NCBI GenBank assembly: GCA_019448385.1
Contig: JAGTXO010000026.1
Coordinates: 312,501 to 376,500, forward strand
DNA from: Diacronema lutheri
Taxonomy: Eukaryota; Haptophyta; Pavlovophyceae; Pavlovales; Pavlovaceae
DNA length: 64,000 nt
Reading direction: 5' to 3'
The notes under the pieces: model-generated
The model's input: only the letters and a program-made list of their open reading frames with translations
Database searches by the model: none
What the model was told of the DNA's origin: nothing
Translations under genes and position numbers: made by a program
Part shown: in pieces, positions 39,735 to 49,600 of the stretch
Layout of the letters: every line of letters starts with the position of its first letter
How positions within the stretch are numbered: the first letter of the stretch is position 1

Positions 39735-40560
39735 TGTCAGTGTGGGCGCTTGTCAAAGACACGAGGTGGCCTGTGCAAGTAAGGAATTTAAAGTTAGCGC
39801 CTCCGAAAAACATTATTTTTCGGAAAATAATTGAAGCGGAGATCGCCGCCAGTGAAAGCACGATGGAGGAGATCGACCCGGAGTTCTTCGCGGCGCTGGC
39901 CGGCGACAGCGCGCACCCGCACTCATCGGCCATCCCTGCCGTTCTAGCCGGCGCTTTGGTCGCGGTTGACCGGCGGCTGCCCGTTCCGCGTCGGTGACCA
40001 AGTGATCGACGAGGTCCTCGACACGGGCCTGGTCACGTCGCTTTGCTCGAGCGACGAAAGCTACCGCGGCCCTGGCGGGCACACGAGGGTGCGCTTTGAC
40101 AATTCGTCACATGGCGAACGCTGGCGCACGTGGGGTCATCTCTCGCGTGCGTCTCGCCCTCCCGAACCCGCTCTCAAACTTTCCGTCAAGCGCAAGTCCG
40201 CGATGATCGATTTTTCCGCTCCTCGCCCGCTGTGCGCGGCGAGCGGCGCAGACGGCGGCTACAGCAGCGGTGTCGGAATTGACTCATTGTCAACGGGCCA
40301 GTCTTTGCGCGCGGACCCCGTGACGGGCGAGCTGTTCTGCGTGGCCTGCTGCTGCAAGGTCACCAATGCAGCGCACCTGGTCTCGCAGCACATACGCACG
40401 CAGAAGCACAGGCAAAAAATGATCAACTTCACCCAGCGCAAGAAGGGAGAGCGCATATGCCCCGCATATCTTGCGCATATTTCGAGCCTGTGCAAGATAT
40501 GCGATCCCGCGACGGCCCAATTTTCGCATACCATATTCCCCTTTTTTCAGCCTATATCTC
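39735..40560 (+). CDS. Candidate PWWP/Tudor-like plus C2H2 zinc-finger protein, 3' end unresolved
   Basis: Exon 1 (39735-39779) reads MSVWALVKDTRWPVQ, close to a PWWP-domain start (VWAKVKGxPxWPA), and ends at a GTAAGG donor. Exon 2 begins after the AG at 39946-39947 and reads in phase PALW then CPFRVGDQVIDEVLDTGLV and RVRFDNS, as in Tudor/PWWP barrels. Further on, ELFCVACCCKVTNAAHLVSQ then HIRTQKH is a U1-type zinc finger (CxxC, then H-x5-H). Together these suggest a chromatin or RNA-binding protein. Past about 40440 the frame stays open but loses protein-like character, and if continued it would overlap the convergent transporter gene, so the true end or a further intron was not found. A remnant of a mobile element protein is an alternative. 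Confidence 0.4.
40463..40503. terminator. Perfect 12-bp stem hairpin with 17-nt loop
   Basis: CGCATATCTTGC at 40463-40474 is exactly reverse-complemented by GCAAGATATGCG at 40492-40503. It lies beyond the last trusted coding text of the PWWP/zinc-finger candidate and about 100 bp past the end of the convergent transporter gene. Role in 3'-end formation is inference. Confidence 0.55.
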
Positions 40561-40600
40561 GGTTTGGGCAAGTCGCACTGGGGTCCGGGGGCGCTCGGCC

Positions 40601-42162
40601 TCACGACGTGTTCACGGAGATGAAGCCGTACTGCGTCGCGGCCGGCGGCTGCGGCGCGACGTACTGCGTGAACACCTTGTCACGCAGCTCGTCGGGCACG
40701 CCCTGCGCGCGCGCGTGGTCGAGCGCCGAGGCGATGAGCGGCGAGCGCGCCATCATGGGCGTGGCCATCATCGCCGAGCCAGAGTCGTACGTGAAGCAGG
40801 GCAGCCGGATCGACGCGTTGTACACGGCTGTGCCGAACAGCAGGATGCCGAGGCCCGCGAGCTCGAGGTAGCTCGAGGAGTTCCACTCCTCGCCAAAGGT
40901 GCCGTGCGAGATCGCATAGAAGATGAAGAGGTCTGCGCCCCACACGGTGATCGGGCGGAAATTGTCGAGGATCGCGTGCCACACCGAATTGAGCAAGTAA
41001 GTGACGAGCACGCCAAACGAGTTGTACAGGAAGATGAACAGAAAGTACCACACCAGGATATACTGGATCGTGCGGGACGACGTGACCATCGCGTACGTGT
41101 TGAACGGGTCCTCCACGTGCCCGTGGTCGTGCCCGGGCAGCACCCACGCAAGCGGGTAGAGCACGCACGTGCATAGCAGCGTGCCCCACAGGCCCTGCGC
41201 GCCAGCACGCGCGACGGCACGCGCGCGGCCGAGAGCGCGGTGAGCGCGCGCGCGCGTCAAGAGACGCGCGGCGGCTCGCGACCGGCCACACGCGCCGGGC
41301 GCGCGCGGGCGCGGGCGGGTGGGCGCGCACCTCCATGCCGATCACGAGGAGCGGCGGCGCGGACACCTCGCCCGTCATCATCTTCTCCTCAAAGGCGTAC
41401 TGCAGCGACTGCACGAGAGCGCCGCCCAGGATGAGCACAATGCCGACCAGCGGGTTCTTGCCTGTGCGCACAAACGAGCCGCGATGCGCGTGGGACGAGC
41501 GGGCGCGTGTGGAGGGACGGGCGCGCACGACGGTCAGGCCGGGAACGCGCTGCGACGCGCGCCGCGCTGCGCCGTGCCGCGCGCTCGCGCGCACCCTCAG
41601 CGTCGGCCGACGCGCCGAGGACGCTCGTGAGGCCGACCATACTAATCGCGAGCGCGAGCAGCGCTACCCCCATCCACTGGAAGCCGCGTTGGCGATCCTT
41701 GAGCATGTAGTGCTTCATCAGCGCGACGAAGACGATGCACGCGCCGCGCAGCAGCTGGTACACCGACACCGAGATGTACATGAGCCCAAACATGCACAGG
41801 ACGGTCGCGACGAGGTCAAAGCACGACGGCACCGCGAGGACCAAGTAGGTCCATGCGGGCATGCGCGCCTTGCCCGGCGCATTGATTGCGCGCGTGAGCG
41901 AGGCGCGCTCCTCGCTCAGCGCGCGCCGTTGGTACCAGTCGTACACAAAGTGCACCGGCAGCGCGCACGTCATCGCGACGAACATGATCCAGCTCTGGAA
42001 GAGCGGGAACTCAAAGGCCTCAAGCTCGCCCGTCTTGCCGATCGACTTGCACGAGAGCAGCATCTTGGAGGTGAGGCTGCAGCCCGTCCCCGAGACGAGC
42101 CCGACGATGAAGACCGTCACGTCCGTCAGCGAGCATCGCTTCCCATTGCTACCGCCTCGCAT
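40601..42162 (-). CDS. Drug/metabolite-superfamily transporter, SLC35F6-like
   Basis: Exons 42162-41595, 41461-41331 and 41194-40601 join in phase to 430 residues. About ten hydrophobic segments are visible, for example TDVTVFIVGLVSGTGCSLTS, WTYLVLAVPSCFDLVATVL and YILVWYFLFIFLYNSFGVLV. The text MLKDRQRGFQWMGVALLALA, then NPLVGIVLILGGALVQSLQY and FEEKMM, matches the conserved core of SLC35F6, a lysosomal/mitochondrial member of the nucleotide-sugar transporter superfamily with poorly defined substrate. The extracellular or lumenal loop HDHGHVEDP is histidine-rich. The start at 42162 (MRGGSNGKRC) is preferred; an upstream in-frame ATG at 42228 adds 22 residues. It is divergent from the lipid-kinase gene, 109 bp between starts. 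Confidence 0.82.
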
Positions 42163-42271
42163 GCGCACGACGGCCACGGCGTGACGAAGTGCTGCTTGTC
42201 GCTGTTTCCAAAAAACAAATTGAAACAATCCAAAAAATAAACATGTTTTATTCTGCGAGCGGACGTTCGTG

Positions 42272-43528
42272 ATGCTGCCGCACGCGCTGGCGGCGCTCGC
42301 CGCGTCCTATCTCGTGCGCGCAGCGCTGCGCTGGCGCGCGCACGCCAACGCGCTGCGCGATCTACACGGCCTCACGCTCGTCCGCCGCGCCGCCGCGTCT
42401 GTCGTGCTCATCGCGAACCCGATCGCCGGGCTCGGCGAGGCTGTCGTGGTCGCGCGTGCGATCTGCGCGCTGGCGCACCGGATGGGCTGCCGCGCGGAGG
42501 TGCGCGAGACGAGGCACGTCGGGCACGCGCGTCAGCTTGCCGCCGAGGCCGCCTCCGACGGCTTCACCCACGTCCTCTCCGTGGGCGGCGACGGGCAGCT
42601 GCATGAGGTCATCAACGGGCTGCACGACGCGCGCGCCCTCGACGGCGTGCGCGTGGGCGCGGTGCCCGAGGGCACGGGCAACGGCGTGTGCACGTCGCTC
42701 GGGCTGAACACCGCCACCGATGCCGCGCGCGCCTTTGCCGCCGACGACGTCGTCCTGCTCGACCTATGGGCCGTGCGCGCCGACCCGCCGACGGCGCGCC
42801 CGTTCGCGTGCGCGCTCTCGATCGGCTGGGGTGCGGTCGCGGACATCGACGCGCTCGCCGAGCGCGAGTGGCGCTGGATCGGCCCGATGCGAACGACGCT
42901 CATTGCCGCCGGCATTGCCGCGCGCCACCGCAGCGTGTGCGGCGCGGTCTGGTTCACGCCAGCGAGAGCGCAGCCGGACGGCGACATGCAACGCGCGGCG
43001 TCCCACGCGGAGCTGGTGAGGGCGCTCGCTGACGGGCGCGTGCGCGTGGCAGAGGGTGGGCCGTCCGGCTGCACGCACGTGCTCCTCGATCACTTCTTCC
43101 TCGTGCACGCGTGCAACGTCGCGTCGATCGCGCGCGACTGCCACCTGGCGCCCGACGCTCGGCCGGCGGATGGAAGCCTCACGCTGTGCGTCGTGCGCAG
43201 GCGATGCGGCCGCCTCGCCAGCGCGCACGTGCTCCTCTCCCTCCGTGCCGCCGCGCGCGGCGCACCGACGCCGACTGCGGCCGGCGGCGCGGGCGGGGAC
43301 GAGCACCTCGAGCGCTACCTGTGTTCACAGCTCGCGATCGTGCCGGCGAGCCCAGCGGCGCGCTTCGCCGTCGACGGCGAGCTGATTGTCGCGGACCGCC
43401 TGCACGCGAGCCATGCGCTCGGCGTGAGGGGGCGGCCGCAGCTCGTGCGCGTCCTTGCGTCGCCGCGCGCGCGCGCTGGCGCCGACGCGCTGCCGACGGC
43501 ACACGGCAATTTGCGCTCTGAGCGATGA
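42272..43528 (+). CDS. Diacylglycerol/sphingosine kinase-family lipid kinase
   Basis: A single exon of 418 residues. The family phosphorylates sphingoid bases, diacylglycerol or ceramide with ATP. The N-terminus (ALAALAASYLVRAALRW) may be a membrane anchor. The DAGK catalytic domain starts at SVVLIANPIAGLGEA near residue 44. The nucleotide-binding loop VLSVGGDGQLHEVINGL is near 100, and VPEGTGNGVCTSLGL near 132. The C-terminal half carries CALSIGWGAVADIDALAERE, matching the sphingosine/ceramide-kinase pattern (G..ADVD..SE). The domain ends with RFAVDGELIV, as in the family's DGE motif. Substrate cannot be read from sequence. It is divergent from the SLC35F6-like gene and convergent with the channel gene (132 bp between stops, including a 27-base C run). 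Confidence 0.85.
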   Translation: MLPHALAALAASYLVRAALRWRAHANALRDLHGLTLVRRAAASVVLIANPIAGLGEAVVVARAICALAHRMGCRAEVRETRHVGHARQLAAEAASDGFTHVLSVGGDGQLHEVINGLHDARALDGVRVGAVPEGTGNGVCTSLGLNTATDAARAFAADDVVLLDLWAVRADPPTARPFACALSIGWGAVADIDALAEREWRWIGPMRTTLIAAGIAARHRSVCGAVWFTPARAQPDGDMQRAASHAELVRALADGRVRVAEGGPSGCTHVLLDHFFLVHACNVASIARDCHLAPDARPADGSLTLCVVRRRCGRLASAHVLLSLRAAARGAPTPTAAGGAGGDEHLERYLCSQLAIVPASPAARFAVDGELIVADRLHASHALGVRGRPQLVRVLASPRARAGADALPTAHGNLRSER

Positions 43529-43550
43529 GTAAACTATGATCCTGCCGGAT

Positions 43551-43577
43551 CCCCCCCCCCCCCCCCCCCCCCCCCCC
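43551..43577. repeat. Poly-C tract, intergenic
   Basis: Twenty-seven C between the convergent stops at 43528 and 43661, followed by a T-rich stretch that could serve as a polyadenylation-proximal element. Confidence 0.95.
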
Positions 43578-43660
43578 CTTGTTTTCTCGCTTTTTTTTCT
43601 TTTCTTTTTGCATGCTGGTAACCACTACGCCCAAAGCGCTGGCCGGACTGCCGGATCACC

Positions 43661-46600
43661 TCACGCGAGCACCGTCACCGCGCCCGGCTTGCTCTCCGCC
43701 TGCGCGCTCTGAGCGATGATCGCCTTGGCCTGCTCGGCCGTGCGGAACGTGACCTCGGTCAGCCCGCTGAGCGAGGGCGCGACCTCGGCCTGCAGCTCGA
43801 CGAGCTCCTTCACCTACGCGGGAAGGCGCGGAAGGGCAGGCCAGCGACCGGGCGAGTGAGTGGCGGGAGCGCGCGGAGCCAACGGCCGCCGGACAAGCGC
43901 GCGCGTGGCCTCGACGACCGCCGCCGTGGTGACGCGGCGATGCGCTGCACGCGCACCCTCTTGTGCAGCTCGGCCTTGAGCGAGCCGTATTGGTCCTGCT
44001 GCAGCTGCCACGTGCGGAGCAGCGGCATCAGGAAGCCCGATGCGAAGCGGTGACGCTCGCTGTGCCCCGCCGCGAAGGCAACGACAGCGGTGAGGAATTC
44101 CGGTCGCGACGAGTCGAGCAGAGCGCCCTGCACGTCCTCAAGGTCGCACGCGCTCTCGGCGTCGTGCAGCAGGCGCTTGCCGAGCTTGAGCTCGCCTTTC
44201 GCCCAGTTGACGCACCGCTTCGCCTTGAGCAGCACCGTGCGCATCAGCTCGACGTGCTCGACTTGCAGGATCGCGCGCCGCTGCTCTGCGAGCGCGCGCT
44301 CAGGGCTCGGCCGCGCCGTGTGCGAGCCGGCGCGTCCGCCGAACGCGGCGAGCAGCGAGCTGACCACGTCGCGCATCTTGCCCTTGCCCCGCATCGCATC
44401 GTCAAAGGGCGTGTCGCCGTACCTGCGCGGCGAAGCGCGGCGCGGCGCGGCGCGGCGCGGCGCGGCGTCGGAGTTGGTGTCGGCGGCGCTGCGGCGGGCG
44501 GGCGGCGGGCGCGCGAGGCTGCGCGGCGCGAGCGATGCCCGGGACACGCGCGCCCGCGTGCTGCGCACCTGTCCTCGTGGTTTGCGACGAGCCCCTCGTG
44601 CGCGACGAGGAAGGTGCACGCGGCGAGGCGGTGCGCGCTCGCCGCGATGTGCAGCGGCGTGCGCCCGTCGTAGTTCTCGGCGTTCACGCCGCAGCGGTGC
44701 TGCAGCAGCCGCTTGAGCAGCGGCACGTCGTCGTCGGCGGCCGCGTCGCAGAGCGCGCGCGCCGCGTCGAACGCGCCCATGTTCGCGTCCGCGTCGAGCA
44801 GCAGCGCAGAGCATTCAGCATGGCCGTGCACGAACGCGTCGCGCAAAGGGGTCGCGCCGTAACGGTCGGGCGCGTTCAGAGCAGCGCGCGAGCGGATGAG
44901 GAGGCGGACGTGCTCGGCGTTGCCCGCCGTCGCGGCGGCGTGCAGCGCGGTGCGCCCGTCGTGCACCATCGCCACCGACGGGTCGGCGCTGCCCTGCACG
45001 AGGAAGGCGAGGTCGTCGAGCGCGGACGGATCGGCGGCCGCGGCGCACAGCCGCTCGGCGGTGCCTGCGGACGACGTGTCGGCGCCGTGCGCGATGAGGA
45101 GCTTGACGAGCTCGCCGTGCCGGCCCTGCTGTGCCTCGCGCAGCGCCGTCCGCCCCGCGCGGTCCGCCGCGTTCACGTCCGCCTGCGAGGCGAGGAGAAG
45201 CTCGACCACCTTCACGTGGCCGCGGCTCGCGCCGACGAGCAGCGGCGAGCGCTTGTCGTAGTCGACGCGGTTCACGTCGACGTAGCCCGAGGCGAGGAGG
45301 CGCTGCACCTTGGTGGGGTCGCCGACTGCGCACGCCGAGCAGAGGCGCACGGCCATCAAATTGTCGCGCTGCTTGCGCGCGGCCGCAATCACCTGCGTAC
45401 GTGCGACGGGAGCGCCAAGGACGGACAGCGGGGCGGAGCGGGCGCGGGGCGTCGGCGCGCTGAGCGCGACGGCGCGCGCGCCATGTGGCGGCAGGCGCGC
45501 TGCGCGTGCGCGCGTCGTGCGTGCGCGCCTGCTGTATTTGGTGCTCGTCATCCTCGTTGCTCGTCGTGGCGCCTGTCGCCGCGGACCGGCCGCTGCGCGC
45601 ACTGCGCGCCGAGCGCGCGGCCGAGCGGGCGGTGCGCGCGCTGCGAGTGGAGCGGCGCGAGCGGCTCGTCTTCGCGGAGAGGGCGGACCTGCCCGACCGC
45701 CCCGACCTGCTCGTCATCCCGACGCCTGCGCGAGGTCGCGAGGCGTGCGGGGAATGTGCGCGCGGCGCGCGTGCGCGCGCGCGTGTTCGAGTGCGCGCGG
45801 CGTGAGCTGCGTGTGACGCGCGGGCGGCCCGAGTGGCGCCCGCCTCCGTCCGTGCGCGCAGCGCGGCGCACCTTCGTACTGGCGCATCGCATTGTCCATC
45901 AGCACGTCGACCTGTTCGGGGAACATGCGTATGAGCAGGCGGTAATGCTCGGCGGAGAGCGTGGCGAGCCGCGTCTCCGCATCGGGCTCGGTGCGCGCGC
46001 TGTTGAAGTGCTTCATGCCGAAGACGAGCGCGACCTCGCCGAGCGTCTCGCCCGCGATCACGGTCGCGACGTTCTCCGGCTCGCCGCCCTCCTCGCGCGG
46101 CTCGTCGTACGTGCGCACCGCGCCCGCCTCGACGACGAAGAGCTCGTTGCACACGTCGGCGCGGCGGTAGAGCGAGCGGTCGGGCTCGCACACGCGCTCG
46201 CGGAGGAGGGAGGCGAGGCGGTCGACGAAGGAGTCGGAGCAGCCGCGGAAGAGCGCGCACGCCGAGACGATGCCGCGATGCGTGTGCCTGCTCACCTCCA
46301 CCTGCAGCGAGACGGGCACCGTCTCGATGATCCCGTCCGCGCGCGCGGCGGCGCCGTCCGCCCCCTTGAGCCGCGCGTGGAAGAGGCGCCAGATCTCGGC
46401 GTCGAGCTCCTTGGGCACGCGGATGTGCTCGAGGTAGGCGCGCACGAGCTGCAGCTGGCCGCGCTTCGCGACGATCTCGTCGTCCTGCTTCATCACGAGC
46501 GCCGAGATCTGGCCGACCGCCCACGAGTAGAGCGTGAAGTAGAGGACCATCACGCCGACCATCCATAGCGCCTCGCCGTGCGACATGGGCAGCAGCCCCG

Positions 46601-49600
46601 TGTCCAGGTTGGTGAGCGTGCCGACGGCGAAGAAGTTTGCGAGCAGCCATTTGCGCAGCAGCCGCAGCTCGACGCTCCGGTTGGGCGGGTCGACCCACCC
46701 CTCGCCGCCCATCGCCTCGGCGTACGCGGAGGCCCACGTGAGCGGCGCGGGCTCCGCCGCGCCGGCCGAGTAGGAGAAGAGCTGCCACAGGCACGAGAGC
46801 AGGTGCGCGGCAATCGCAAGGATGCCCACGTGCTGCACGATGCCGACGATCAGGCTCATGTCCGCGCGCCCCTTCTCCCACGCGCGGTACGCGGCCCACG
46901 GGTAGCGCAAGGCGACGAGGCGGAAGAGGCGCAGCGTGAGCGCGTCGAACTGCGACGCGCCGAGCGCGGCCGTCACGTAGTTGAGCGGCCAGAAGGCGAG
47001 CACGTCGAGCGCGAACGACGTGGTGAGGTAGTGCGCGCGGATCTGCGCGGGCGCGTACGTGACCACGGACTTGTCGTTCACAAAGGAGAGGATGAGTGAG
47101 AGGCCCATCTGGCCCCAGTAGACTGCATCGAGCGCGTAGTTGAGCCACACCACCCACGCCATCTGTGACGCCTCCGCGAAGAAGCACAGCTGCGTGGGCA
47201 GCGCGAGCAGGTCCCACAGCACCACGCAGCACACGAGCGAATGCCAACGGCGCGCGGCAATCGACCGGTGGTCGATCACGTACCATGGCCGCTCGCTGCG
47301 CACGCCCTCCGCGCCGGCCGCGCCCTCCGCGCCGCGCGCAGCCTCGTCAGCCGCAGCCGCGCCGTGCGCCTGCGGCGCGTCGAGCAGCGACGCGATCGCA
47401 CGGCGCGAGCCCAACGCGAGCGGGCCCACCTTGCGCTCCTCCGCCTCGCGCGCAGCGGTCTGCGCGTCGCGCAGCTCGCGCGCGCGCTCGGCGAGCGCGT
47501 CGCGCAGCCGCGCCCACGTCGCGAATCCGTCGGCACGACCGTCACCGTCGTCACGACCGTCACCGTCGACCGCGCCGTCGGCGGCCGCGCCACCGGGCGG
47601 CGGCGCGCTGCGATCGAGCGCGTTGCCCGAGAGCGCGAGCAGCGTGTGCTGCGCCGCGCGCTGCTCGCCGGGCGCACCGTCGCCGCCGCCCGACTCGCCC
47701 GGTGCCGCGCTCGCGACGCTGTGCAGAATGCGCAGCTGTAACGCATCGGCGCACCAGTCGATGAGGTCGACGCCCGCCACGCCGATCGGGATCGCCGTCG
47801 TCTGCACGGCGAGCGCGAGAAGCGTCGGCGCGTCGACGGGCGCGTTGGCGCGCAGCTTGCGCATCTCGAGACGCTCGCGCACGGCGTTGGAGAGCACGGC
47901 GCATGCGGCAGGCGAGCGGAGCGCGTCGCGCAGCCCAGCGAGGATCGTCGCGCGCTGCTGCTCGACGGACGAGCCATTGCGCCGTCGCTCGACGTCCGTC
48001 AGCCCGTCGGCGGGCGCGCTCTTTGCCCCCTCCTCCTTCCCCTCCTCCTCCGCGTTCTCTCCCTGGCTGGCGAGTACCCACGAGGCCGCACCCAGGAAGA
48101 AGTGCACGACGCCCAGCGAGCGGAGCGGGCGCACGCCGCCGTTCTCCTCACCGTTCGCGGCCGCGCCGCGCTGGTCGGGCGCGCCGGGGAGCTCAGCCGA
48201 CGTGCGCCGTTCCCCCAAGCCGCACTGGTTGGGTGCGTTGGTCAGCTCTGCAGAGGCGCGCCGGTCGGCCGCGCCGCGCTGGTTGGGTGGGTTGGTCAGC
48301 TCCGCAGAGGCGCGCCGGTCGGCCGCGCCGCGCTGGTTGGGTGCGTTGGTCAGCTCCGCAGAGGCGCGCCGGTCGGCCGCGCCGCGCTGGTTGGGTGGGT
48401 TGGTCAGCTCCGCAGAGGCGCGCCGGTCGGCGCCGGCGCGAGCCGAGTCGCCCTGCGTGCCGCGCGGGTTGCTGCCGCCGGCCGCGGCCAGTTTGCCGCC
48501 GCCGGCCGCGGCCAGTTTGCCGCCGCCGGCCGCGGCCAGTTTGCTGCCGCCGGCCGCGGCCAGTTTGCTGCCGCCGGCCGCGGCCAGTTTGCCCCAGTTG
48601 CGCCGCTGCAGCTGCGCGCCGAGCTCTTGTGAGAGGCTTGGCCGCCGACCGGCCGCTGCTGCAGCGGCCGGATCGCACGCGGGCTCAGCGCCCGTTGAGA
48701 CGGGTGCACGCGGGGCGAGGAGTGCCGCCGCCTCGTGCAGGTAGGCGAGGAGGGAGTGGATCTCGGCGCCGCCCATCTCGCCGAGCGAGCCGCGCAGCAG
48801 CCGCACGTCCGACAGCCGGATCTTGCCGCGGCCCGCCCGGTCAAAGATGGCGAAGAGCGAGCGGAGCAGGCCGGCCGCCTCGGCGATCAGCGCGAGGCTC
48901 TCGTCCTGCTGTGCGCGCGTGCGGCCGGAGCTGTCATCATCGTCAGCGTCGAGCGCCGGCGGCGATGTGCGCGAAGCGCCGCGCCGCGCGACGACAAGCG
49001 CGTTCGCGCCCGGCGGCGCCGCGTCGCCCGCGCCGGCCGGCGCGAGCGCGATTGCCCGCACGCCGCCGCCGTCGCTCGCACGAGCTGCGACGGGCACGAC
49101 CGGCGCGTGGCGCGACAAGAGCTCGGCCGTGCGCGCCGCGCCGACGGCGGTGGTCGCGTCGGCGTGGGCCTCGGCGCCAGCGTGCGCGGCGCCTCTGCCG
49201 CTTGCGCAGGGCGTGCGGCCGTCGTCCAAGTCTCTGGCGTCGCTGCCACGCAGCTGCTGCTGCAGCGGCGGCGGCGGCTCGGCCACTCCCGCGGCGCGAC
49301 TTTCACGGGTGGCGCCACGGCCGCTCGCCGACGTGAGCAACCACACGGACGCGGACGGGGCCGTCGACAGCCACGAGGTGCGCACCGTGCGCCTGCTCTT
49401 GGCGCCATGGCCGCCCTCGCCGCCCACGGCCGCCTCCGCCTCCGCCGCGCGCGCGCGTGCGCTCACGGGCGGTGCTGCACCGGGCGGCGTGAAGGCCGCG
49501 AGGCGCGCGATGAGCCTGGGCGAGCAGAGCAGTGCGACGTAGCCCACTTCGGAGAGGAAAATGCCGACCTCGTCCTTCGCCTGCGCACACGCTGGCCCTG

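Larger units (their letters stand above)
39600..40600. other. AT-rich island between the CaMK-type kinase and the SLC35F6-like gene
   Basis: This interval is clearly poorer in GC than its surroundings. It is studded with GCATATGC-like words at both ends (about 39640-39715 and 40450-40520). A poly-G run lies at 39662-39687. It contains the PWWP/zinc-finger candidate and the 12-bp hairpin described separately. It may be a recent insertion or simply a regulatory and terminator region. Confidence 0.5.

Noticed and set aside
39966-40871. Extension of the zinc-finger candidate to 40871
   Set aside because: The last 270 bases are antisense to the conserved C-terminus of the transporter, and no similarity supports them; an intron or earlier stop is more likely.
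44570-48740. Separate plus-strand genes of several hundred codons (for example 44535-46568 and 47140-48744)
   Set aside because: Both are antisense to the channel, cyclic-nucleotide-binding and ankyrin coding sequence and show only its complement bias.
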